DNA of 36,626 bases. Origin: DATECU01 sp035286745. GTDB lineage: Bacteria > Acidobacteriota > Vicinamibacteria > Fen-336. Location: the NCBI GenBank assembly GCA_035286745.1, contig DATECU010000035.1, positions 1 to 36,626 on the forward strand, read 5' to 3'. Each line of letters starts with the position of its first letter. Positions within the stretch are counted from its first letter, which is position 1. The notes under the pieces were generated by a model that searched no databases, was not told the DNA's origin, and saw nothing but the letters and a program-made list of their open reading frames with translations. Position numbers and translations under genes: made by a program. Below are positions 26,006 to 33,457 of this stretch, piece after piece.

Positions 26006-27082
26006 TCAGCGCTCCAGAACCGGTGCCAAACGATCGAGCAACAGGGCCCCGAAGTCCACACCGCGGAGTTCCGTCATGGCCCTGTCCTGGGTGGCCAGCA
26101 CCTGCTGGCGCAGGTCCGCGCGGGTGAGCACCTGGTGGACCAGCTCGGCCACCATCATCGGGGTCTTGTCCTTGAGCAGCAGCCCACCGCCCCGCAGCGT
26201 TTCCGGCACCGCCCCGGCGGCGTAGGCCAGGACGGGAAGGCCGAAGGACATGGCCTCCAGCAGCGGCACACAGAAGCCCTCGTGCTCGGAGAGGCAGAGG
26301 AACAGGTCGGCCACCGAGTAGTAGGCGCGCAGCTCGTCGTCGTCCACGTGCCCGGAGAACACGACCTCGTCGATCCGCAAGTCCCGGACCATCTCTTGCA
26401 GCCGGTCGTAGTACTTCTCGTGACCCCGGTGGTCGCCCACCAGCAGCAGCCGGCTGCGCGGGTTCACATAACGTTGGTAACAGGCGAAGACCCGGATCAA
26501 ATCATCGATCTTCTTGTTGGGGATGATCCGTCCCACGAAGAGCAGATTGCTGCGGCCGTCGCCGTAGAGCCGCCTGATGACCGGCGAGGGCGGCGCCTGA
26601 TAGGCCGCGAGGTCGAGGACGATGGGCAGCACTCCGGTCCGCGCATAACCTGCATCCTCCAGCTCGCGGCGATTGAACTCGCTGTCCCCCAGGGCCAGCT
26701 CGGTCCGGGGGGCGAAGGCGGCAAGCTCCCGCCGCCCGTGATGACAGAGGCCGGCCAGGTGGGGATGAAAGCCCAGGAAGTAGTGAGCCGGCGTGATGTT
26801 GTGGTAGATCGACACCAGGCGGTCGGGAGCGTGGTAGATGAGACGGCCGGCGGCGCTGCCGATGGAGAAGTGAAACAGGCAGACGGTCTCCGGGCTCGAG
26901 ACCTGGTCGTACTCCCAGAGCGGTCGCGCCAGGTGGGCCATGCGGGGGTGGACCCGTTCGGCGAAGAGGTCGGACTCGAAGCCCGCCCGGCGCAGGTGGC
27001 TCTGGATGACCAGGGCCTCGTTGCCGATGGCGTCGCCGTAGGAGAGGGCCGCCAGCAACTGGTGGACCCGGCGCGGCTTCAC
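26006..27082 (-). CDS. GT4-type glycosyltransferase (paralogue 2)
   Basis: A 358-residue GT-B glycosyltransferase, tandem paralogue of the gene at 24938-26002. Shared blocks are VHQLLAALSYGDAIGNEA, YHNITPAHYFLGF, LGDSEFNRRELEDAGY, TGVLPI, NLLFVGRIIPNKKIDDLI and SEHEGFCVPLLEAMSFG with E-x7-E. The GTG start (27082) overlaps the stop of the coiled-coil gene as GTGA. The duplication within one operon suggests two successive additions of similar sugars, or divergence of specificity. Confidence 0.87.
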   Translation of the reverse strand: MKPRRVHQLLAALSYGDAIGNEALVIQSHLRRAGFESDLFAERVHPRMAHLARPLWEYDQVSSPETVCLFHFSIGSAAGRLIYHAPDRLVSIYHNITPAHYFLGFHPHLAGLCHHGRRELAAFAPRTELALGDSEFNRRELEDAGYARTGVLPIVLDLAAYQAPPSPVIRRLYGDGRSNLLFVGRIIPNKKIDDLIRVFACYQRYVNPRSRLLLVGDHRGHEKYYDRLQEMVRDLRIDEVVFSGHVDDDELRAYYSVADLFLCLSEHEGFCVPLLEAMSFGLPVLAYAAGAVPETLRGGGLLLKDKTPMMVAELVHQVLTRADLRQQVLATQDRAMTELRGVDFGALLLDRLAPVLER

Positions 27083-27627
27083 GCGGGGCCCTTCCCGCCC
27101 TTCCCCTCCTGCTCCAGAAGCAGGGCTTCCAGAGCCTTCTCGCGCCGGGCCTGGAACTCGAGCTGGCCCTGGAGCTGCAGCACCCGCTGGGTCAGGTTCT
27201 GGACCTGCAAGTTGAGCCGGGTCATCTCGGCGCTCAGGTTGTGGAGCAGGTGAACGTAGTAGGTGTTGAGGTCCGCCTGCCGGGAGAGGGCGGAGATCAT
27301 CGGGTTCGGGTTCCAGAAGAGCTTCTGCAGGGGGCGCAGCCAGCCGCGAATCCGCTCCAGGAGCTGGCCGACCGTCCCCCGGCTACTGCGGTACAGGGTC
27401 TCTGCGTCAAACGAATAGTTCCAGCGCTCCGACTGGCCCAGCAGCTCCGGCAGCAGGCTGCTCTTGAAGTCGTGGGGGTCCAGGACGGGGTGCAGGGGGC
27501 GCTCGGAGATCTCCCGGATCTCGGCGTCGCTCAGCAGGCCCTTGGCCTTCCGCTCCTCGATGCGCCGGTGGATGTCCGCCATCACCTGGCGCACGTCGAC
27601 GCCGTCGGCCTTGATCTCGAAACTCAT
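27079..27627 (-). CDS. Coiled-coil protein of the glycosylation operon
   Basis: A 182-residue protein without signal peptide or membrane helix. N-terminal half: VRQVMADIHRRIEERKAKGL, then LLPELLGQSERWNYSFDAE and a WLRPLQKLFWNPNPMI segment. C-terminal half (about residues 115-172) is a Leu/Gln-rich coiled coil (LNTYYVHLLHNLSAEM, LNLQVQNLTQRVLQLQGQLE). I recall similar N-terminal and FWNPNP-type segments as extensions in front of methyltransferases or glycosyltransferases in O-antigen loci, so this may be a stand-alone scaffold; that is inference. ATG 27627 is two bases after the UbiA-family stop, and its own stop overlaps the next GT start. Confidence 0.75.
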   Translation of the reverse strand: MSFEIKADGVDVRQVMADIHRRIEERKAKGLLSDAEIREISERPLHPVLDPHDFKSSLLPELLGQSERWNYSFDAETLYRSSRGTVGQLLERIRGWLRPLQKLFWNPNPMISALSRQADLNTYYVHLLHNLSAEMTRLNLQVQNLTQRVLQLQGQLEFQARREKALEALLLEQEGKGGKGPA

Positions 27628-27629
27628 GC

Positions 27630-28550
27630 TCAGCGACCCAGGGGCATGGGCGCCCCGTGAGCCGTGTAGACGATGGCCACGATGGCGAGGGCCCAAAGCC
27701 CCACCGCCAAGAGCAGCGGCCGATCGGTGAGCAGCACGTCGCTGGGGCTGCCGCCCTGCTCCTTCTGATGCACCAGGTAAAGATAGCGGAAGATGCCGTA
27801 GAGCACGAAAGGCAGGGTCCAGACCAGGCGATCGGTCTCGTACTTGCGCCGGGTCTCCTCAACCGTGGTGTAGAACGCGTAAGCGGTCACGCAGGAAGCG
27901 GTGACCACGGCAATCATCTGGTCCAGCAGGTAGGGGCTGTACTCGGCCAGGATCTTGCGGTGGCTGGAGGCGGAGCCGGAGAGGGAAGTCAGCTCATGCC
28001 GGCGTTTGGCGAGAGTCAGGAAGAGGGCCAGCAGGATGGTGCAGATGAGCAGCCAGTCGCTGATCTGGACGCCGATGGCTACCGCCCCCGCCACCGCCCG
28101 GATCACGAAGCCGATGCTGACCACCAGCACGTCGACGATCACGACCTCCTTCAACCGGAAGGAGTAGAGCAGGTTCAAGACTAGATAGAAGGCCGCTGCC
28201 ACCGCGAAAGCTCGCCCCAGGACGAAGGACGCCACCAGGCAGGCCAAGCCCAACGACACCGCCGCGGTGGCCGCGGTTCGCGGGGACAGCGCTCCAGAAG
28301 CCACCGGGCGGAGACGCTTCCTGGGGTGTAGCCGATCCCGTTCGATGTCGGCGACGTCGTTCAGGAGGTAGACGGTCCCCGAGAGACCGCAGAACAGGGC
28401 GAAGGCGACGAAGGTCCTGAGGAGTGGGCCGGCTTCGAAGAGGTGCTTGGAAAGAGCCAGGGCCGCAAAGACCAGCAGGTTCTTGGTCCACTGGTGGGGA
28501 CGCAGCGAGACGAGAAGCTGCCGGCCCGCCCCGGCGAGGGCTTTCACCAC
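27630..28550 (-). CDS. UbiA-family membrane phosphoribosyl/prenyltransferase (DPPR-synthase-like)
   Basis: A 306-residue polytopic enzyme. LRPHQWTKNLLVFAALALS (residues 17-35) and NDVADIERDRLHP (64-76, NDxxDxxxD metal site) are diagnostic of the UbiA branch with decaprenyl-phosphate phosphoribosyltransferase. YSFRLKEVVIVDVLVVSIGFVIR gives the second conserved region, although the usual second Asp-rich motif is reduced, as in that branch. Such enzymes join a polyprenyl phosphate to phosphoribosyl pyrophosphate, the first step to lipid-linked ribose or arabinose. The partner epimerase genes (dprE1/dprE2 type) are not in the window. The start is GTG 28550 (a second GTG follows). It lies 25 bases after the STAS gene and two bases before the coiled-coil gene. 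Confidence 0.82.
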   Translation of the reverse strand: MVKALAGAGRQLLVSLRPHQWTKNLLVFAALALSKHLFEAGPLLRTFVAFALFCGLSGTVYLLNDVADIERDRLHPRKRLRPVASGALSPRTAATAAVSLGLACLVASFVLGRAFAVAAAFYLVLNLLYSFRLKEVVIVDVLVVSIGFVIRAVAGAVAIGVQISDWLLICTILLALFLTLAKRRHELTSLSGSASSHRKILAEYSPYLLDQMIAVVTASCVTAYAFYTTVEETRRKYETDRLVWTLPFVLYGIFRYLYLVHQKEQGGSPSDVLLTDRPLLLAVGLWALAIVAIVYTAHGAPMPLGR

Positions 28551-28575
28551 GGCCGACTCGCCCGGAGAGGCGGCC

Positions 28576-28911
28576 TCAGAAGCTCCGGACGGCCTCGTCT
28601 TCGGCGTCGAACGTCTCGAAGACGGTCAGGAGCTTGGTGATGGCCAGCAGATCCTGGATCTTCTTGGTGAGGTTGATCAGCTTGAGGCGACCGCCGTTCT
28701 TGCTCACCGTGGTGTAGCAGCGGACGATCTCACCGAGACCGGCGGAATCCACGTAGGGAACGTCGGCCAGGTTGAGCAGGATCTTGCTCTTGCCCCCGTC
28801 CACCAGCTTGGCGACCGCGTCACGAAGGGCGTCGTCACCCTCCCCGATCATGATCTTCCCGTGGAGATCCAAAATGATGACCTCACCGACCTGGCGCTCG
28901 ACGATCTTCAT
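28576..28911 (-). CDS. STAS-domain anti-sigma-factor antagonist
   Basis: A 111-residue SpoIIAA/RsbV-like STAS domain protein. The phosphorylatable Ser56 is in VPYVDSAGLGEIVR, and the strand-helix pattern covers the whole length (IILDLHGKIMIGEG, KILLNLADVPYVDSAGLGE). Family role: an unphosphorylated form binds an anti-sigma factor or another partner kinase. No RsbW-type kinase or PP2C phosphatase is in the window, so the partner is elsewhere. A promoter (TTGACA-18-TAGCTT) lies at 28983-28954. It is the first gene of the reverse glycosylation operon. Confidence 0.9.
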   Translation of the reverse strand: MKIVERQVGEVIILDLHGKIMIGEGDDALRDAVAKLVDGGKSKILLNLADVPYVDSAGLGEIVRCYTTVSKNGGRLKLINLTKKIQDLLAITKLLTVFETFDAEDEAVRSF

Positions 28912-28953
28912 GACGTTTCTCCCTGCGGCTTCAATCAGTTACGAGGAGGGCAC

Positions 28954-28983
28954 AAGCTACCACAGGGCCTCCCTGGCTGTCAA
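28954..28983 (-). promoter_or_regulatory. Promoter of the STAS-glycosylation operon
   Basis: Reverse strand TTGACA (28983-28978), 18-base spacer, TAGCTT (28959-28954). The STAS start codon is 43 bases further on, with AGGGAGA before it. Confidence 0.5.
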
Positions 28984-29010
28984 CGCTCGGATGTGCTAGC
29001 TTGCCCGGCC

Positions 29011-30021
29011 ATGAGCTTCTTGGAACGCCTGCACGCACGCGCCAAGGGGGCAAGTCGCCACATCGTCCTGCCCGAGGGCACCGAGCCCAGGACGGTCCGT
29101 GCGGCCGCGTTGGCCGTCCAGCGCGGGATCGCCAGGATCACGCTCCTGGGGGATGCGGTCCAGGTCCGGAGCGTGGCCCGCGAGGCGGGGGTCGACATCT
29201 CGGGGGTCACGGTGGCCCAGGTCCCCGACGAAGGACGAGAGACCGAGGAGGCGCTTCGCCTGTATCTGGAGCGCTCCGGCCGCCGTGGGGTTCAGCCCGC
29301 CGAAGCCCGAGAGCACCTCAAAGACCCGCTGCTGTGGGCCGCGCTCCAGGTGGGACTCGGCCACGCCGACGGGTTTGTGGCGGGAGCCTCGGCCACCACC
29401 GCCGCCACCCTGCGGGCGGCTCTCCGGGGCATTGGGGTCGAGGCCGGCGTCTCCAAGATCTCGTCCTTCATGTTGATGGTGACGTCGCAGGAGGCGTTTG
29501 GCGAGAAAGGCCTCCTGGTCTTCGCCGACTGCGGCGTCAACCCCGACCCCACCGCCGCCGAGCTGGCGGAGATCGCCATGCTCACCGCCCGGAACGCCCA
29601 GGGCTTCTTGGGGGTCCCGCCCCGGGTGGCCCTGCTCTCCTTCTCCACCAAGGGCTCCGCAGACCACCCGCGATCGCGCAAGGTGGCCGAGGCCACTCGT
29701 TTGGTGCAGGCGCGGGCTCCCGAGCTCCTGGTCGACGGCGAGCTGCAACTGGACGCCGCCCTGGTGCCCAAAGTGGGATCGAGCAAGGCCCCGGGAAGCC
29801 CGGTGGCGGGGCGGGCCAACGTGCTCATCTTCCCCGACCTCGACGCCGGCAACATCGGCTACAAGCTGGTGGAGCGGCTGGCCGGGGCCAGGGCGCTGGG
29901 CCCCATCCTGCAGGGGTTGGCGCGGCCGGGGAACGACCTCTCCCGCGGCTGCTCGGTCGAGGACATCGTGGACGTGATCGCGGTGACCGCCCTCCAGGCG
30001 GAGGCTCGGATCAAGGGATGA
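29011..30021 (+). CDS. pta: Phosphate acetyltransferase (phosphotransacetylase)
   Basis: Interconverts acetyl-CoA and acetyl phosphate; 336 residues, the short single-domain form. FLERLHARAKGASRHIVLPEGTEPRTV is the family N-terminus. DPLLWAALQVGLGHADGFVAGA, SSFMLM, FADCGVNPDPTA, SFSTKGSA, DGELQLDAALVP, GRANVLIFPDLDAGNIGYKLVER and the catalytic-site region near the C-terminus are present. A phosphate butyryltransferase is the main alternative but is less likely given these blocks. A TAGCTT box at 28997-29002 is eight bases before the ATG, so the mRNA may be leaderless. No ackA is in the window. It converges on the zinc-ribbon gene. Confidence 0.93.
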   Translation: MSFLERLHARAKGASRHIVLPEGTEPRTVRAAALAVQRGIARITLLGDAVQVRSVAREAGVDISGVTVAQVPDEGRETEEALRLYLERSGRRGVQPAEAREHLKDPLLWAALQVGLGHADGFVAGASATTAATLRAALRGIGVEAGVSKISSFMLMVTSQEAFGEKGLLVFADCGVNPDPTAAELAEIAMLTARNAQGFLGVPPRVALLSFSTKGSADHPRSRKVAEATRLVQARAPELLVDGELQLDAALVPKVGSSKAPGSPVAGRANVLIFPDLDAGNIGYKLVERLAGARALGPILQGLARPGNDLSRGCSVEDIVDVIAVTALQAEARIKG

Positions 30022-30061
30022 GCCGCCGCGGGCGGCAGCGGGCAAGCGCCGAGGCTCGGCG
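30022..30061. terminator. Twin hairpins between convergent pta and zinc-ribbon genes
   Basis: GCCGCC-GCG-GGCGGC at 30022-30036 and CGCCGA-GGC-TCGGCG at 30047-30061, each a perfect six-bp stem with a three-base loop. No U-tract. They fill the space between the two stops and could slow transcription from both sides. Confidence 0.35.
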
Positions 30062-30069
30062 TCTGGCCG

Positions 30070-30363
30070 TTAGACGGCGGCGGTCTTGCGCTGCTGGAAG
30101 CACTCCTTGCAGTAGACGGGCCGCCCCTGGGTGGGCTTGAAGGGCACCGTGGTGTCCTTGCCGCACTGAGAACAGGTGGCGGTGGTCTCAACCCGGTCCC
30201 TCGAGTTTGGGCTCACCCGCGTGTTCCGCCTGCCCTTGCAGTCCTTGCACCGCTTGGGCTCGTTCTTGAAGTTCTTTCCGGCGTAGAAGAGCTGCTCGCC
30301 CGCGGTGAAGACAAAGTCCTTACCGCAGTCGATGCAGACCAGCGTCTTGTCTCGGTACTCCAT
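30070..30363 (-). CDS. Small protein with two zinc-ribbon units (zf-trcl type)
   Basis: A 97-residue protein with four CxxC knuckles: C10-C13, C39-C42, C64-C67 and C85-C88. The first pair frames DKTLVCIDCGKDFVFTAGEQ, FYAGK, NEPKRCKDCK, the hallmark of the probable zinc-ribbon domain zf-trcl. The second pair frames CGKDTTVPFKPTQGRPVYC, a related knuckle. Homologues are widespread and often near ribosomal or stress genes; function unknown, nucleic-acid binding likely. The ATG at 30363 has AGGAGAGG just before it. It is downstream of rpsU in the same direction, separated by a nine-bp GC hairpin. Confidence 0.88.
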   Translation of the reverse strand: MEYRDKTLVCIDCGKDFVFTAGEQLFYAGKNFKNEPKRCKDCKGRRNTRVSPNSRDRVETTATCSQCGKDTTVPFKPTQGRPVYCKECFQQRKTAAV

Positions 30364-30383
30364 GGCCTCTCCTCGAGGGGCGG

Positions 30384-30407
30384 CCCCCCCCGGGTTCCCC
30401 CGGGGGG
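30384..30407 (-). terminator. GC hairpin after rpsU
   Basis: Stem CCCCCCGGG (30386-30394) with CCCGGGGGG (30399-30407), loop of four. It lies between the rpsU stop and the zinc-ribbon start. On the reverse strand no U-tract follows, so it may attenuate rather than stop transcription. Confidence 0.45.
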
Positions 30408-30413
30408 TTTCAT

Positions 30414-30611
30414 TCATTCGGTTTCGCGGCGGATCTTCTTGCGGTTTCGCTTCCGCGCGAGAGCCTGCTTGGCGCGGCGCTTATCACCAGGCTTCAGGTA
30501 GAAGCTGTGCTTCTTGATGTCCTTGATGATGTCTTCCTGTTGGACCTTCCGCTTGAAGCGCCGGAGGGCGTTCTCTATAGACTCGCCCTCTTGGATCTTG
30601 ACCTCGGCCAA
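30414..30611 (-). CDS. rpsU: 30S ribosomal protein bS21
   Basis: Small-subunit ribosomal protein near the mRNA exit/anti-Shine-Dalgarno region; 65 residues, very basic. AEVKIQEGESIENALRRFKRKVQQEDI is the family N-terminus, followed by KKHSFYLKPGDKRRAKQALARKR. The start is TTG at 30611, not ATG, fixed by a strong AGGAGGTG at 30629-30622 and by the conserved N-terminus. It is transcribed from a TTGACA-17-TAGCAT promoter at 30732-30704 through an 86-base leader with two strong hairpins. Confidence 0.96.
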   Translation of the reverse strand: MAEVKIQEGESIENALRRFKRKVQQEDIIKDIKKHSFYLKPGDKRRAKQALARKRNRKKIRRETE

Positions 30612-30703
30612 AACGTAAACACCTCCTGCCTGTCCTGGATTTCGAGTGGGGGGAACTCTTTCCCCCCGGTCAGAGCCTGGCCTCGGGCTCGATGACCCGC
30701 AGG
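30612..30703 (-). ncRNA. Structured 5' leader of rpsU
   Basis: Hairpin A pairs 30697-30693 with 30672-30668 (GGTCA/TGACC) and 30690-30686 with 30677-30673 (GAGCC/GGCTC) across a two-base bulge. Hairpin B is GGGGGGAA-AGAG-TTCCCCCC (30667-30648), a perfect eight-bp stem. The two are directly adjacent and begin at the predicted transcription start. A single-stranded stretch with the ribosome-binding site follows. It resembles a ribosomal-protein autoregulatory leader in design, but I cannot name a family. Confidence 0.5.
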
Positions 30704-30732
30704 ATGCTAGGTCAGGACCCCCGGAGTGTCAA
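30704..30732 (-). promoter_or_regulatory. Promoter of rpsU
   Basis: Reverse strand TTGACA (30732-30727), 17-base spacer, TAGCAT (30709-30704). Perfect -35 and optimal spacing. Confidence 0.65.
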
Positions 30733-30887
30733 GCAAATAATTGGGACTCAGCGGCATACGGGGATTGCCCCGGTCTAGCGAGCCAGCTGGTCCGGGTCGG
30801 CGGGCCTGCCGGCGGGAGCCTATCCGGCTGCCCGGAGCCATCGTCTAACCCACGGCAAATCAACATGTTAAGATGCCAGCGCTGACT

Positions 30888-31724
30888 ATGCCCGCTGCCG
30901 GACGCCTTTTCGTGGTCGCCACCCCGCTCGGTCACCTGGAGGACATCACCCTCCGCGCCCTGGCCGTCCTGCGCCAGGTCAGCCTGATCGCCTGCGAAGA
31001 CACGCGGCACACCGGCAAGCTGCTGCGGGCCCACGGCGTCGAGACCCCCACCACCTCCTACTTCGAGCACAACGAGCGCTCCAAGGGCGAGCGAATCCTG
31101 GAGGTCCTGCGGTCCGGGCGTGAGGTTGCGCTGGTCTCCGATGCCGGAACCCCCGGCATCTCGGATCCCGGCTTTCGTTTGGTGCGCGCAGCGCGGGCTG
31201 CGGACATCCCGGTCATCCCCGTCCCCGGTCCCAGCGCGGTCATCACCGCCCTTTCCGTGTCCGGCTTGCCGACCGATCGCTTCCTGTTCGTGGGGTTTCT
31301 TCCTCCCAAGGCGGCGGCGCGGCGACGCGCCCTCGAGGAGTTGGGCCGGGTCCGCGAGACCCTGGTCTTCTACGAGTCGCCGGTGCGGATCCGGGAGGCC
31401 ATGAAGGACATGGCGTCCACGTTGGGAGACCGCGAGGCGTTCGTTTGCCGCGAGGCCACCAAGCTGCACGAGGAGTACCGGCGGGGCCGGCTCTCCGAGT
31501 TGAGCGACCTGCTGGCCGCCCGCGGCGAGGTCAAGGGCGAGATCGTGCTGGTGGTCGCCGGGGCCTCCGACGCCTCGCCCGCCGCGCCCGCGGAGGCACC
31601 GGAGGTTCTCTTCGCCCGCCTGACGCAGGAAGGCCGCACTCGCCGGGAGGCGGTCAAGGAGATCGCGCGGCTCACCGGCCTGCCGGCGCGCGAGGTGTAC
31701 CGGCGGCTGCTGGGGGAGGGCTGA
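30888..31724 (+). CDS. rsmI: 16S rRNA 2'-O-ribose C1402 methyltransferase
   Basis: SAM-dependent tetrapyrrole-methylase-fold enzyme that 2'-O-methylates C1402 of 16S rRNA; 278 residues from this start. LFVVATPLGHLEDITLRAL, CEDTRHTGKLL, SYFEHNE, VALVSDAGTPGISDPGFRLV and VPGPSAVITALSVSGLPTDRF are diagnostic, followed by FYESPVRI and REATKLHEEYRRG. A C-terminal helical tail (TRREAVKEIARLTGLPAREVY) completes it. The ATG at 30888 gives the usual distance to VVATP. An in-frame ATG at 30873 would add five residues and cannot be excluded. The 155 bases upstream (30733-30887) are shared with the rpsU promoter; I see no other gene there. Confidence 0.94.
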   Translation: MPAAGRLFVVATPLGHLEDITLRALAVLRQVSLIACEDTRHTGKLLRAHGVETPTTSYFEHNERSKGERILEVLRSGREVALVSDAGTPGISDPGFRLVRAARAADIPVIPVPGPSAVITALSVSGLPTDRFLFVGFLPPKAAARRRALEELGRVRETLVFYESPVRIREAMKDMASTLGDREAFVCREATKLHEEYRRGRLSELSDLLAARGEVKGEIVLVVAGASDASPAAPAEAPEVLFARLTQEGRTRREAVKEIARLTGLPAREVYRRLLGEG

Positions 31725-31747
31725 GGCTTGGCGGGAGCGGAGCCGAC

Positions 31748-33457
31748 TCAGCGGTTCTCGGTCGGTCCAAACAGCTCATCGGGTTCGACCTTACGGGTTA
31801 GGTGCACAAGCACCGGCTTCATCCAGTTCTTGCGCTCATAGCCCACACCCAGTCGCGAGAGCCGCCGCTCCAGCTTGTCGGCGGCGGTGGGGTTCACCGC
31901 GATCAGTGCCACCTCGGCGGCGGCCTCGACGCGTGCCCGGTAGGCGCCGAAGTACTCGGTGGTGGTGGGCCCCAGCTTGGAGGAACAGACGATCCGCTCT
32001 TCGGAGAGGAAGTTGAGCTTGCTGGCCAGGAAGAAGTCGGTGGAGCAGAAGCGGACGCCCTCGGCTTGCAGCGACGCGACGAAGTGCCGCCACTGGGCGT
32101 CGGTGCGCAGGTTGGCGGGGGCCTGGCCCAGCGAGCCGAGGGCCCCGAAGATCACCAGGCCGATCATTACCGGCCGGGCTCGAACCAGCAGTCGGGCGAT
32201 CAGGATGGGCAGCGGCGTCATCAGAAAGAGGAGGTAGCGGGGGTTGCCCGGAACCTCGGGTAGCGCGAAGAGGGCGATCAGCAGGTTGCCGGCCGTGAAG
32301 AGCAGGAGGACGCGAAGCGGGGACCTGGACTCTCGAAGCGCGACCTTGAGGCCGGAAGCCACCGCCAGCACCGCCAGCACCACCGCCGACCAGGCCAGCG
32401 ACCACATAACGACGTCCACCTCACGGCGGTATCCGAAGTCGTAGCCCAGGAGCACCGGCCATTGCCCCCTCACCATGTCCAGGGCACGAGCCACCAGCCC
32501 CGGCCCCTGGTCCAGGGCGCCCACCGTGCGGCCGCCGGGCAGGACGTAGAGGAACGATTCCCAGCCGTTCTGCGCGTTCCACAGCAGGCCCGGCAGGTAG
32601 CCGAGCCCCCACCCGGCCAGGGCCGGCAGCGTCGAACGCAGGGCCCGCCGGGGATCGGCAAGAAGCAGGGCCAGGCCGAAAGCCGCCAGGTGAATGACGG
32701 CCAGGATGTGGCACCAGAAAGCCAGCCCCAGGAGCAGCCCACCGGTCGAGGCCAGCAGGCGATCGCTCTCCGGCTCCCGGGCCCAGCGCACGGCCAGCCA
32801 GAGAGCCCAGGTGCCTAACGCAAGCACCTCGACATAGTTGCCGTCATTGCTCAAGCTGTAGCGGGTCACGAAGGCGGGGGCGAAGGCGGCGTAGAGCCCG
32901 GCAGCCAGGGCGGTCCAGGCGGGCTGGTCTTTAAGCAGGAGAGCCAGACGATAGAGCCCCGCCACGAAGGCCAGGTAGAAGAGGAGCGAGGCCAGGGCGA
33001 AGGCCCGCGAGCTGTCCATCCCAAGAGACAGCCCGGCCGCCAGATGGGACTTGAGGCTTCCGCTGTAGGGAACGCTGGGAACGAAGACCAGGTGGTCGAT
33101 GCCCTGGCGCAGGTGCACGCTGACAATGCCGGACAGCGCTCCGTCGGGGCTCAGATAGCCGGCGGATCCCTGCCAAAGCAGAGGCAGCCGGAAGAAGAAG
33201 GCGAGGCCCAAGACCAGCCACAGGCCTCCCCGCGGCCCGGGAAGACGTGCGCCCCGTAGAGCCGGCCAGTTGAGCCGGACCCAGAACGCGGCCAGCCCGA
33301 AGGTCAGCAAGGCCAGAGCCCAGGCCGGCAGCGCCTGGAGCCAGGCCGGCCGCCAGGGCTCGCCGACATCGAACCAACGCACGACCAGGGCCGACCACGA
33401 GAGTGCGGAGCCCAGGCCGGCCGCCCAGGACCAGACCTGGGCGCGGTCAGACGGCAC
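31748..33457 (-). CDS. GT-C family integral-membrane glycosyltransferase, paralogue of 21813-23567
   Basis: A 569-residue protein with about eleven or more hydrophobic helices and a C-terminal soluble domain (about residues 440-569). The first loop carries GYLSPDGALSGIVSVHLRQG and VPYSGSLKSHLAAG, matching the acidic first loop of GT-C enzymes using polyprenyl-phosphate sugars. It corresponds block by block to the other GT-C protein in this window: SLSNDGNYVEVLALG, LLLGLAFW, LLWNAQNGW, FLSEERIVCSSKLGPT. The GTG start at 33457 overlaps the end of the methyltransferase gene by 11 bases, so the two are translated together. It converges on rsmI. Confidence 0.75.
   Translation of the reverse strand: MPSDRAQVWSWAAGLGSALSWSALVVRWFDVGEPWRPAWLQALPAWALALLTFGLAAFWVRLNWPALRGARLPGPRGGLWLVLGLAFFFRLPLLWQGSAGYLSPDGALSGIVSVHLRQGIDHLVFVPSVPYSGSLKSHLAAGLSLGMDSSRAFALASLLFYLAFVAGLYRLALLLKDQPAWTALAAGLYAAFAPAFVTRYSLSNDGNYVEVLALGTWALWLAVRWAREPESDRLLASTGGLLLGLAFWCHILAVIHLAAFGLALLLADPRRALRSTLPALAGWGLGYLPGLLWNAQNGWESFLYVLPGGRTVGALDQGPGLVARALDMVRGQWPVLLGYDFGYRREVDVVMWSLAWSAVVLAVLAVASGLKVALRESRSPLRVLLLFTAGNLLIALFALPEVPGNPRYLLFLMTPLPILIARLLVRARPVMIGLVIFGALGSLGQAPANLRTDAQWRHFVASLQAEGVRFCSTDFFLASKLNFLSEERIVCSSKLGPTTTEYFGAYRARVEAAAEVALIAVNPTAADKLERRLSRLGVGYERKNWMKPVLVHLTRKVEPDELFGPTENR

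Noticed and set aside
30733..30887. Possible tRNA or small RNA between the rpsU promoter and rsmI
   Set aside because: No cloverleaf, anticodon arm or CCA-like end could be drawn; only short GC repeats are present.
31725..31747. Hairpin terminator between rsmI and the GT-C gene
   Set aside because: CTGAG...CTCAG pairing exists around the gap, but it is short, bulged and lacks a U-tract on either strand.
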